In this document: positions 1 through 7,721 of the stretch, piece after piece | How the letters are laid out: every line of letters starts with the position of its first letter | Numbering within the stretch: position 1 is the stretch's first letter | Assembly: GCA_023441965.1 (NCBI GenBank) | Contig: JAEZNB010000100.1 | Location: 1 to 55,666, forward strand | Length of the DNA stretch: 55,666 nt | Direction of reading: 5' to 3' | DNA from: Bacillota bacterium | GTDB taxonomy: Bacteria > Bacillota > Clostridia > Lachnospirales > Lachnospiraceae | Position numbers and translations under genes: made by a program | The notes under the pieces: generated by a model | What the model saw: the letters and a program-made list of their open reading frames with translations, nothing else | Database searches by the model: none | Told to the model about the DNA's origin: nothing

Positions 1-124
1 TTTTGCCTAATCCTTTCTTCAGATTCCACCTCACGATGGACACCCTTGGCTTTGGCTGTATCCTTCCCACTGCCGGGCGGATTGGGGACTTTCACCCGTT
101 AGAACGTGTGCCCACCGGGCACAC
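1..124 (+). other. Possible distal end of a mobile element, with a perfect hairpin
   Basis: No convincing gene is present. The stretch contains a perfect 8-bp stem with a 3-nt loop at 106-124 (GTGTGCCC / GGGCACAC). The layout, with a 'GGGACTTTCACCCGTTAGA'-type block just before the hairpin, resembles sequence I remember downstream of IS110-type transposases in Lachnospiraceae. That is memory, not a search. The element would enter from the left edge. A short ORF here is low complexity and I do not call it. Confidence 0.3.
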
Positions 125-170
125 AAGCAATACAAGAGGCTCAAACTTGATAAAGCCTCTTGTATTTGCG
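125..170. terminator. Long hairpin, probable terminator of the ywmB-like gene
   Basis: An inverted repeat of about 15 bp (127-141 pairing with 154-169, one extra base on one side) encloses a 12-nt loop. It lies just downstream of the minus-strand gene that ends at 194. Neither side has a strong T tract, so it may be a transcript-end stabiliser or a barrier between this gene and the mobile remnant rather than an efficient terminator. Confidence 0.45.
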
Positions 171-193
171 TGTCGATTCAGAAATAGCAGACA

Positions 194-1000
194 TTACCAG
201 CTGGTATTTAAGATTGGCGAAGCGAGATAAACCATCGTTTTGCCTGCCTCTTCGTCATAGGCTATGGCAATCTGGATATTCACCTTACTTCCCATAGACA
301 TAATATATTCATTGATCAGTCCCGTATAGGCATAGACTGTGTAAAGGCCATCCTCTTCATAGCTCATGGCAACTTCTCCATCAAGCTCCTTCACCATCAG
401 CTCCGATATCCTATCCTTCTCGGCAGAAGTCAGCATTCCACTGAAGCTTCCCTCATACTGGAGTGTTAACTGCTTCTTTTCGACTCCGAGCTTGGTGAGA
501 GCTTCCTCCAGGAGCTTCCGGTACCTATCCATACTATGGATGCTGTCTTTGATTCTCAGCTTGACCATAATATAGTGCTTCATTTTTACTTCCTCTTCCT
601 TTTTCTGCTCAAGGCTGATCACCTTTAATATCGTAGTGGCATGCTTCGCCTGCTTCTCGTAGGAATACTCACTTCTGCCTTCTTCTCTGGAAACAGCAAT
701 CTTCTGATCTATCTTCAGACCAATTGCATTAGCGAGATAATAAATCAGTTGCTTCTTATCCTCCTCGCTTAAGAAATCCTTCTGATAATCTGCAATCATC
801 TCAATGCTGCTTCTCAAATCACCGGAATTGGTATTCACAAATGCCTGAGTCAACTTGGCTTCCTCATAAAAGAAACGATTCATGAACAGCTGGGTTGCTA
901 CAGCAAGCCAGAGCACTGCTGCAATATATAAGGTAATCTTTGTCTTCTTCCTAGATAAGATACTTTTCAGGGATTCGTAAAACCGACTTAAATTCTCCAT
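194..1000 (-). CDS. YwmB-like (TATA-box-binding-protein-like fold) membrane-anchored protein
   Basis: The protein has 268 residues. Start chosen at 1000 because a GGGAGG site lies 7 bases upstream; the longer frame would add 12 residues without a site. One hydrophobic segment near residues 22-41 follows a basic N-terminus (signal anchor), so most of the chain is extracytoplasmic. The C-terminal half (YEGSFSGMLTSAEKDRI, then an alternating beta pattern ending IAIAYDEEAGKTMVYLASP) matches my memory of the YwmB/DUF1779 family of spore-formers, whose role is not established. It is transcribed away from the DUF402 gene. The family call is by pattern recognition only. Confidence 0.6.
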   Translation of the reverse strand: MENLSRFYESLKSILSRKKTKITLYIAAVLWLAVATQLFMNRFFYEEAKLTQAFVNTNSGDLRSSIEMIADYQKDFLSEEDKKQLIYYLANAIGLKIDQKIAVSREEGRSEYSYEKQAKHATTILKVISLEQKKEEEVKMKHYIMVKLRIKDSIHSMDRYRKLLEEALTKLGVEKKQLTLQYEGSFSGMLTSAEKDRISELMVKELDGEVAMSYEEDGLYTVYAYTGLINEYIMSMGSKVNIQIAIAYDEEAGKTMVYLASPILNTSW

Positions 1001-1353
1001 AGTAATACCTCCCAATGATGGCTGCTTACGGTTCATTTGTTATTTTTCCCTGAATCAGAAGAATTATTCCATGGGATTTCCATAGTTATCCATCCCCTTA
1101 TCTCAATATGAGCTGATATCCAAAAGCATAGGCTCCTCCCCTCAATAGCTAAGTATTAGCCTTCCCGGACAAGAAAAAGGCTCTCATTGTCAAGCAAGCT
1201 TGATATGACAGCCAAATTTTATTGCAGGTGATACGAAAGCGTTTTCCCTATCTTTGAAGGATTTCCTCTGTTCCCTTTACCTTCATGAACAGTCATGATA
1301 TAATAGGGTAACTCCCCCTACAACCGAAAGGTGTTTCGAAAGGAGATTCCCCT
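1001..1353. other. Intergenic region between divergent genes
   Basis: About 350 bases separate the ywmB-like and DUF402 genes. Apart from the promoter near 1276-1304 I see only a weak inverted repeat near 1189-1206 (TCAAGC / GCTTGA). No small ORF with a ribosome-binding site and no tRNA is visible. Confidence 0.5.
1276..1304 (+). promoter_or_regulatory. Sigma-A-type promoter of the DUF402 gene
   Basis: TTTACC at 1276-1281 and a perfect TATAAT at 1299-1304 are separated by 17 bases and lie 50 bases before the start codon. No operator-like repeat overlaps it. Confidence 0.6.
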
Positions 1354-1851
1354 ATGAATATGCCTCTGCTATACCGAAGACGTTTTATTCCTGATGAACT
1401 GGTTCCATTGAAGGATGATCGTATCTTAAGCCTTGACGATCATCTTATTCTTACCAAGTGGACTGCTCTCCATCCGAGGAAGGATATCGCCGGAGGGATC
1501 TCAGCCTACTTTTTGAATCAGGGCTTTAAAGTAAGCAAGGTCTTTAACAAGGAGCAGGAGCTTGTCTACTGGTATTGCGATATCATCCAGCAGAAGCCCG
1601 GCCCTGAACCGGACACCATGATATTTGAGGATCTGCTGATTGATGTTATCCTGCATCGGGATGGTTCCGTTCAAATCCTCGACATAGATGAGCTTGCCGA
1701 AGCCTTTGAACAGGGCCTAATCTCCGGTGATGAGGTCACACGGGCCCTACGTACCTTAGATTCCCTGCTTAAGCTCATTTATCAGGGTCAATTCCCTTCC
1801 TTGATGGAAACGGTGGAGAAGGCGGAACCGTCTTATTCCTCCAGCATCTGA
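1354..1851 (+). CDS. DUF402 domain protein
   Basis: The 165-residue protein starts 8 bases after an AAGGAG site. It has the DUF402 layout: N-terminal beta-rich part, then the WYCDI..KPG..PDTMIFEDLLIDVILHRDGSVQILDIDEL core, in which the acidic residues of DLLIDV and DIDEL would bind divalent metal. The family includes nucleoside di-/triphosphate phosphatases and RNA-associated proteins; the substrate here cannot be told. The gene is single, with its own promoter, and its 3' end overlaps rpiB convergently by 19 bases, so the two transcripts run into each other. Confidence 0.8.
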   Translation: MNMPLLYRRRFIPDELVPLKDDRILSLDDHLILTKWTALHPRKDIAGGISAYFLNQGFKVSKVFNKEQELVYWYCDIIQQKPGPEPDTMIFEDLLIDVILHRDGSVQILDIDELAEAFEQGLISGDEVTRALRTLDSLLKLIYQGQFPSLMETVEKAEPSYSSSI

Positions 1852-2261
1852 ATTCTTCTGATATGCCTTTCATTTCCGGAGAATTCCGTACCTAAGAAGG
1901 TGTCCACAATCTTGATTGCATGCCCGGCTCCGATTACTCTTGCACCCATGGCTAGGACATTCGCATCATTGTGAAGCCTGGTGGCTTCCGCACTGAAGCA
2001 GTCATGGCATAAGGCACAACGGATCCCTTTCATTTTGTTGGCCGCAATGGAGATACCGATCCCTGTTCCACAGATTAATATGCCCTTTTCACATTCCTTC
2101 TTCTGAATGGCCCTGCCAACTGCCTTGGCATACTCGGGGTAATCGCTGGCGTTCACATTTCCGCAGCCAAAATCCTTATATTCAATCCCTTTCTCCTCCA
2201 GATACTCAATGATTGCTTTTTTGAGCTCATACCCGGTGTGATCATTTCCAATCGCTATCAT
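1833..2261 (-). CDS. rpiB: Ribose-5-phosphate isomerase B
   Basis: The 142-residue cytoplasmic enzyme interconverts ribose 5-phosphate and ribulose 5-phosphate in the pentose phosphate pathway. It starts with IAIGNDHTG, has the LICGTGIGISIAANK loop with the catalytic Cys64, and ends in the usual RRI-type helix. The length is normal for RpiB. It is the last gene of sua5-ywlE-rpiB, the same order as ywlC/ywlE/ywlF in Bacillus, starting 13 bases after ywlE. A paralogous role with allose or galactose 6-phosphate is possible but unlikely in this context. Confidence 0.93.
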   Translation of the reverse strand: MIAIGNDHTGYELKKAIIEYLEEKGIEYKDFGCGNVNASDYPEYAKAVGRAIQKKECEKGILICGTGIGISIAANKMKGIRCALCHDCFSAEATRLHNDANVLAMGARVIGAGHAIKIVDTFLGTEFSGNERHIRRIQMLEE

Positions 2262-2273
2262 AAGCTACCTCCT

Positions 2274-2726
2274 TTATTTCTCTTCATTCAGTTTATATAC
2301 TGTCTTTTTCACCAGTCGTGCCAGGGTGGTGAAGCACTCCTCATAATCAATCAGGCTTCCGCCGTAAGGATCTACCACATCCCCGATTTCACCGGTAAAT
2401 TCCGTAATGGTATAAACCTCCCGAGCTTCCGGATACTCCTCCAGAACCTTCTTCTTCTGACCCTGAGTCATCGTCAGTATCAGGGTTTTTTCATCTATGT
2501 CCACAGCCTTCAGGCCCTTGGACATATGATTTGCCAGTTCCAATTCATGCTTCCCCAGTACCACCTCGGCTTTTGGATTAATCGGTTCTCCAAATAATAC
2601 AACCAATCCCCGGGAGATTACCTTCATTGTACTGACTCTCTCCAGGTTCTTATAGATCGCTTCTGCCATCGGACTCCGGCAGGTATTACCGGTACATACA
2701 AAGATAAGCTTCTGATATTTTCCCAT
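2274..2726 (-). CDS. ywlE: Low-molecular-weight phosphatase, probable protein arginine phosphatase (YwlE type)
   Basis: The 150-residue protein starts at 2726, behind GGAGG; the longer open frame (to 2789) has no site. The P-loop CTGNTCRS (Cys11 to Arg17) carries the threonine that in Bacillus YwlE selects phosphoarginine over phosphotyrosine, and the general acid is in DVVDPYGGS near the C-terminus. YwlE opposes the McsB arginine kinase that marks proteins for ClpCP. The neighbours (Sua5 before, RpiB after) repeat the Bacillus order. Whether McsB exists in this genome cannot be seen here; low-molecular-weight tyrosine phosphatase is the alternative. Confidence 0.85.
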   Translation of the reverse strand: MGKYQKLIFVCTGNTCRSPMAEAIYKNLERVSTMKVISRGLVVLFGEPINPKAEVVLGKHELELANHMSKGLKAVDIDEKTLILTMTQGQKKKVLEEYPEAREVYTITEFTGEIGDVVDPYGGSLIDYEECFTTLARLVKKTVYKLNEEK

Positions 2727-2799
2727 ATATCCTCCATTCTGCTGATAAAAGCAGTTCCTTTCTAACGATACGGTTGGTATGCTGTGCACAGCGGCAGAG

Positions 2800-3858
2800 T
2801 TAAGAAACCTTAACGATACGATAGCCCGCTGCCTTCAGAAGGCGGTTCATAATTGCCTGTCCCAGGTTATTGTCTGCAAAGCTCTCAGTTAAGATATACT
2901 CTGTCTTTAATTCATCAAAATCCCGCAGGGTTGCATAAAGCCCTGCTGCTATAGAGTTCTCATCCTGTCTGGAGCCTATGGTCTTCACGGTTCCATACAG
3001 ATACTCCTTCTCGGTCTCAGAGGTCGCGATAATTCCTACGCTCTTCCCGGCTTCCGTAAGTTCCTTAGCCTTCCGGTTTATTTCTGTGATCACCTCGGCT
3101 ATCCTTCCTTCATAGATGGTCAGACAGCCCTCCGGTGCATAATGGCGGTACTTCATTCCCGGTGCCTTCGGTATAAGCTTCTCATCCGGCTTCTCCAGTA
3201 ATATAGCCGGATCATACTGTACCTCACCCAGAACATGTTCGATCATGGCCTTTGTAATACAGCCCGGCCTAAGGATCACCGGTACTTCTCCGGTTAGATC
3301 GATGATAGTTGACTCAAGACCAAGGGCTGCCTGCCCGCCGTCAAGGATGATATCCACTCTGCCGTTCAGATCGTGTATCACATGCTCGGCCCTTGTAGGA
3401 CTGGGCCTTCCCGACAGATTGGCACTGGGTGCAGCCAGGAAGATGCCGGAGCTATGAATCAGAGCTCTGGCCAGCTTATGGGCAGGAAGGCGGATGGCAA
3501 CCGTACTTAAGCCTCCGGTCGTTTCCTTGGGCACACAGACCTTCTTATTCAAAATCATAGTCAGGGGTCCCGGCCAGAATACAGAGGCTAACCGGTATGC
3601 TGCCTCCGGAATCCCCTCTGCCAGCTGCTCCAGATCCTCCACCCTTGAGATATGAATGATTAGGGGATTATCCGATGGTCTTCCCTTAGCCTCATATATC
3701 CTTCTGGCGGCCTGGGGATTTAGGGCATCCGCTCCTAAGCCGTATACGGTCTCGGTCGGAAAAGCAACCAACCCACCCGCCCGAAGCACCTCTATGACCT
3801 GCTCCAAGTTCCTGGCCTCTATCTGCTCCTGCTTTATTTTTATTATCCTGGTATCCAT
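2800..3858 (-). CDS. ywlC: L-threonylcarbamoyladenylate synthase (Sua5 type)
   Basis: The 352-residue protein makes threonylcarbamoyl-AMP from threonine, bicarbonate and ATP, the first step of t6A37 tRNA modification. An N-terminal YrdC domain (residues about 12-200) shows FPTETVYGLG, GRPSDNPL, STVAIRLPAH and SANLSGRPSPT. A C-terminal Sua5 domain (about 215-350) begins after the PGMKYRHYAPE linker, so this is the long Sua5 form rather than short TsaC. It is first in the sua5-ywlE-rpiB operon; a GAGGAG site lies 11 bases before the ATG. Confidence 0.93.
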   Translation of the reverse strand: MDTRIIKIKQEQIEARNLEQVIEVLRAGGLVAFPTETVYGLGADALNPQAARRIYEAKGRPSDNPLIIHISRVEDLEQLAEGIPEAAYRLASVFWPGPLTMILNKKVCVPKETTGGLSTVAIRLPAHKLARALIHSSGIFLAAPSANLSGRPSPTRAEHVIHDLNGRVDIILDGGQAALGLESTIIDLTGEVPVILRPGCITKAMIEHVLGEVQYDPAILLEKPDEKLIPKAPGMKYRHYAPEGCLTIYEGRIAEVITEINRKAKELTEAGKSVGIIATSETEKEYLYGTVKTIGSRQDENSIAAGLYATLRDFDELKTEYILTESFADNNLGQAIMNRLLKAAGYRIVKVS

Positions 3859-3972
3859 CTATATGCTGCTCCTCGAACTCCGTGTTTCTTTCAGAAGGCA
3901 TCCTGTGATACCGTCTACCGTGCATTATAACACCTTTCTCTTCTAAAATCCATACTAACATCAGTTTGCTTA

Positions 3973-4680
3973 TCAGGGCCCTCTTTTTAAATATTCCTGC
4001 ACTCCGAGGCTGATGGCTTCCGCCATTTTATCCTGGTATTCCTCGGTAATCAACAGGGCTGCCTCCCCGTGATTGGACAGGTATCCGCATTCAACAATGA
4101 CCAGGGGACACTTTGTCTTCTTCAGCATATAATAGCTCTGATTTGCTTTGGCCTTCCGGTGATTTCCGTCCTTTATGGTCTCCTTGATCTGCTCCTGCAG
4201 GATTTCCGCCAGCTTCTTTCCTTCTACAGACTCCCCATGATAGAAGACCTGGGCCCCCTTTACATATTCCTGAGTAAAGCTGTTCTGGTGAATACTGAGT
4301 GCAAATTTAGCGTCACTGTCATTAATCGTTTTGATTCGCCGGTTCAGATCTGATCTTTTTTTATTGGCATCCCCTTCTGAGTACAGGCCGATATCCTCTT
4401 CCCTGGTCATGATGATCTGATAGCCCTTTTCTTCCAGTAGCTTTTTCAGTTTCAGGGAGATCTTCAGATTAATGTCCTTCTCCAGGGCATAATTGACCCC
4501 AACCTTCCCGGGGTCCCTGCCACCATGACCGGGATCTATCACAATCGTAATTACTTCCGCCTCCGCTCTGCCAGCTCTATGGAATATATGCTTCATTACC
4601 TTAACGGATTGCTCGGTGGTCAGAACTTTGGCCAGTACCAGCAGGAGGAGAAACAGGATATAGAAATACTTCTTCTTCAT
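3973..4680 (-). CDS. cwlD: N-acetylmuramoyl-L-alanine amidase, CwlD type
   Basis: The 235-residue protein has a hydrophobic signal or anchor at residues 5-22 and an Amidase_3 domain. Zinc ligands and the catalytic acid are visible: His in IDPGHGG, Glu in YALEKD, His in SIHQNS and Glu in VIVECGYLSN. Length and architecture match CwlD (about 237 residues), which removes peptide side chains to make muramic-delta-lactam in spore cortex so that germination enzymes recognise it. A cell-division amidase is the alternative, but those usually carry extra AMIN or SH3 domains. It lies between sua5 and a GH18 gene, all on the same strand. Confidence 0.8.
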   Translation of the reverse strand: MKKKYFYILFLLLLVLAKVLTTEQSVKVMKHIFHRAGRAEAEVITIVIDPGHGGRDPGKVGVNYALEKDINLKISLKLKKLLEEKGYQIIMTREEDIGLYSEGDANKKRSDLNRRIKTINDSDAKFALSIHQNSFTQEYVKGAQVFYHGESVEGKKLAEILQEQIKETIKDGNHRKAKANQSYYMLKKTKCPLVIVECGYLSNHGEAALLITEEYQDKMAEAISLGVQEYLKRGP

Positions 4681-4899
4681 AGACCTACTTCCAAATATTT
4701 CGCTCCCTACATCTTATGAATCACCGCATTGTCCTTATTCTCTGCGATATGAAAAACCGGTGATCAGAAGCTCATTCTCTCCCGTAAGGCAGCCACAGAG
4801 ACACCATCCATCTCCTGAAAAAGAACCGTAACCTCCTGTCTTGCTTTTTCACATGACAGAAAGTCCGGTCCTCTTCAATCCAATCATGGTATTCCATGA

Positions 4900-6603
4900 C
4901 TAATTCAGATATTTGATGATAATATCCCAAACTTCTTCTTTCTCAAGTCCCAGCTTCCAGGCTGCCACTCCGGCTGTACCGGCCTTATAGATTGCCTCCA
5001 TCTTCTCTCCGATGGAGTTCTCCTCCTCCTTCCAGATCCGGTAGGTGGCTCCCTCCTGCTTATATTCGCCGTAATAATAACCGTATACCTCATCCCACTC
5101 CGGCTCTATGCCCTGGTCTGTAAATACATTTGCCGCATTCGTCATAGCCTGATAAACTACCGTCAGATCACCGTCAGCAGTCTCCTTCCATAAAGCAGAG
5201 TAAAAGGGAATTGCAATGATGGTCTTCTCCTTGGGTACATCCTTCAGCGTATTCGTGATCGCATCCTCCACAAAGCCAATGGAGGCTACGGGGCCTGCCT
5301 TCTCAGAACCAACGAATTCATTATAAGCCATGATGATAACATAATCTATGATCTTCCCCTGTTCCTCCAGATCATAATACTCACGATAAGGAGCAGGTAC
5401 AAAATTATCTGCGGAAAGCACCAGACCGTTATTCCTGCATTTGACGGAAAGCTCTCTTAGGAACTGGATATAATTTTTTCCGGCTGCGGAGGGTATGTTC
5501 TCAAGGTCAATGTTAATACCGTTCAGCTTATATTCCAAGGCCGCCTGAATCAGGGAATCCGAGAGGTTATCTCTTGACGAGGTACGGGAAAGCAGCTCTC
5601 CCATATTCACATCCAGATTCACATCCGTTACCAGGCCCCATACCTCCAGGCCCAGCTCATTTGCCTTATTTACATAGTCCTTGCTGGCAATACTGCTGAT
5701 TGCCCCGCTGCTATCCAGGACATTGAACCAGGTCGGAGATACCACATTTACCCCCTTTGTCTTTTTGATCAGGGGCTCCAGATTGGCATTCGAATCCTGA
5801 TTCGTTACCTGATGGAAGATCAGGTTGATTTTCTCCTTTCTGGTCTGAGCAGTATATTCCGGTGCCCGGTAGGTACTCTCCAGCTTTTTATAAAAGGACT
5901 TCTTCACATTCTTTTCCTTCACGTAGCCGATGATTCCATCCTCTGTCATCACCTTTACGAAGCCCTTTCTGGGTGCCTCTTCCATGTCCACAAACATGAG
6001 GGAGCTGCCTACGGGAAGCTCTGTCAGAATGGGCTTCTTAATTCCGGGCTCCGATCTTAGCTGCGTAGCCTTGGTAACCTCAGTATATAATTTCTCTCCC
6101 CATTGATAATTGATGATAACACGATTCGGCTCCTGATACAGACTGTACTGCAGATCAGAGTATCTGCCGACAAAATCCAGTGCCAGATAAACCTGATCTG
6201 CCAGCACCTTAACTATCTCATATTTTTCCTTCTTAACGGTGGGATTCAAGGTCATGGTCACCGTATATTCACTTTTACCGGCTTCAGCCCTGATAATTTC
6301 GGTTGGAGTGGTGTAGGTCAGCAGGTTCTCCTTGCTATCCCAATAAAATCTATGATTAAACTTCTTCACCACAGTATCATAATCTATATAGACCGTACCG
6401 TTCAGGAACAAGCCGTTTTTATCATATATCTTATCCTGGAGGATGATCATAAGCTCTGAATCCTTCACCTGATAATACTCCGTCAATAACATCACTTCAT
6501 CGCTGGGTGTCAGCTTCTTCTTAATAGCAAATCCCGCAACCAACAGTACAATGACCAGTACAAGCGATAAACCAATGACGGCGATCCTCATTCTTTTATC
6601 CAT
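4900..6603 (-). CDS. Exported GH18 glycosidase with SH3 domain (SleL/YaaH-like)
   Basis: The 567-residue protein starts at 6603, behind GGAGG at 10 bases; an in-frame ATG at 6633 lacks a site. Residues about 5-25 form a membrane anchor. Residues about 35-165 resemble the copper-amine-oxidase N-terminal wall domain, residues about 175-240 a bacterial SH3 domain (RSEPG..LPVGSSL, IIGYVKEKNV), and the rest is a GH18 barrel. The catalytic motif GINIDLEN keeps the essential Glu. GH18 enzymes of this layout act as spore-cortex N-acetylglucosaminidases, which fits the neighbouring CwlD. LysM repeats typical of SleL are absent. Confidence 0.8.
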   Translation of the reverse strand: MDKRMRIAVIGLSLVLVIVLLVAGFAIKKKLTPSDEVMLLTEYYQVKDSELMIILQDKIYDKNGLFLNGTVYIDYDTVVKKFNHRFYWDSKENLLTYTTPTEIIRAEAGKSEYTVTMTLNPTVKKEKYEIVKVLADQVYLALDFVGRYSDLQYSLYQEPNRVIINYQWGEKLYTEVTKATQLRSEPGIKKPILTELPVGSSLMFVDMEEAPRKGFVKVMTEDGIIGYVKEKNVKKSFYKKLESTYRAPEYTAQTRKEKINLIFHQVTNQDSNANLEPLIKKTKGVNVVSPTWFNVLDSSGAISSIASKDYVNKANELGLEVWGLVTDVNLDVNMGELLSRTSSRDNLSDSLIQAALEYKLNGINIDLENIPSAAGKNYIQFLRELSVKCRNNGLVLSADNFVPAPYREYYDLEEQGKIIDYVIIMAYNEFVGSEKAGPVASIGFVEDAITNTLKDVPKEKTIIAIPFYSALWKETADGDLTVVYQAMTNAANVFTDQGIEPEWDEVYGYYYGEYKQEGATYRIWKEEENSIGEKMEAIYKAGTAGVAAWKLGLEKEEVWDIIIKYLN

Positions 6604-7106
6604 ACGGTATATTCCTCCATCCGGGTATCTCATCTATACATATTAATCTTTGGAGCCGCGATCAGCTCCATGCAGCTCTGACCGCCTTATGTATCGCTCC
6701 CACTCGTAATCTATATCACATTATAGCATTAAATGAAACAACCGTCATTACTAAATTTCGACCTTTTAAAGACCAAAATCCCGGCAATCCGAAGCTCTGG
6801 CTGTTCCTACCAGCTGAACTTAAGAAAGCGGGATTTATGATCCTTCCCTATCGTACTTTCGATGAGCATTAGGGGCAGTTGCATTTGAACAGATACTGCA
6901 CAAAGGTATAGAGGGCTTTTTAAGTACCGGTTAAGCCCCTGCTTCTCATCATAGCTTTCCCCTGATCGATCGGTTCTCCAAAAGCATATCCCCGGTAGGA
7001 TGACTGACAATCCGGCTGGTGCTGTCATAATATCTATCGTTCGGATAAGAAGGTCATTTGTGATATGTTATACTTATCCTTACCGGATTAGCCGGACTGT
7101 ACAGAC
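6604..7106. other. 500-base stretch without a supported gene
   Basis: This lies downstream of the P-loop gene and upstream of the GH18 gene. One 73-codon frame exists on the minus strand but has no ribosome-binding site. In the overlapping frame the minus strand reads a short plausible peptide near 6930-7020 (SRIVSHPTGDMLLENRS) that soon meets stops. This may be an eroded gene once attached to the kinase/P-loop pair. I see no strong terminator, RNA gene or repeat. Confidence 0.4.
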
Positions 7107-7721
7107 TCACTCCAATAACCTTCGGAATAGTCTTTTGGTTTCCTTTGATGGCTTTAAGGGATCTGTCTCCATAGGAATGGAATAAAATCTTCCGTCAAAC
7201 TCCTGCTGTATAGACCGGATGGCCCTTTCCCCGGCATAGGGGAGTAGATAGGTCCAGGCATCATAGCCCCTGATGGACTGGGCAGCTCTGATAAAGCCAC
7301 TCAGCTTGCTAAGATTCCAGTCTGCCCACCCACCAATTACCAGCTTTCTGCTGCAGCGATTGAACTCTCCTATGCTAGTGTCAAGCGCATAGCCGAAATC
7401 CAGTAGGATATACTCATAATCCTCTCCCAGTAAGAATGGGATTTTGTCCGCAGTCACATCCTTATGGAAGCTGTTATTGCCGAAGTGAAAGGAAAAGTCG
7501 TCCTCCCGGTTCCATCGGTAGGCCTGCTGCAGTCTGCTGAAATCATGGTGACCGTTGCATTCTAAGTAAGCCGTTTTCCTTCCCAGCTCTTCCCCAAGAT
7601 AAAAGGCCAGCAGTAAGCCTGTATAGGTTACACCGGCTCCCGGATGAACACCGATCAGTCCGATAACCTCTCTGTGGCTGTTCCTCGGAATATTATGATA
7701 TAGCATTGGTTTTCGCATCAT
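7107..7721 (-). CDS. ParA/CpaE-like P-loop protein with degenerate Walker A
   Basis: The 204-residue protein starts in an ATGA overlap with the stop of the upstream kinase, so the two are translationally coupled. Residues about 20-36 (GLIGVHPGAGVTYTGLL) look like the deviant Walker A of MinD/ParA proteins, but the lysine before T is replaced by valine. A Walker B-like strand (YEYILLDFGYA) follows near residue 110. The same fold appears at the C-terminus of the kinase. Nucleotide binding is doubtful; it may be a sensor or scaffold. I do not know a named family. Confidence 0.55.
   Translation of the reverse strand: MMRKPMLYHNIPRNSHREVIGLIGVHPGAGVTYTGLLLAFYLGEELGRKTAYLECNGHHDFSRLQQAYRWNREDDFSFHFGNNSFHKDVTADKIPFLLGEDYEYILLDFGYALDTSIGEFNRCSRKLVIGGWADWNLSKLSGFIRAAQSIRGYDAWTYLLPYAGERAIRSIQQEFDGRFYSIPMETDPLKPSKETKRLFRRLLE

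Noticed and set aside
3..230. 75-codon plus-strand ORF at the left edge
   Set aside because: It lies over hairpins, has no ribosome-binding site and no protein-like composition.
6807..7028. 73-codon minus-strand ORF
   Set aside because: No ribosome-binding site, odd composition and no recognisable motif; kept only as part of a gene-free stretch.
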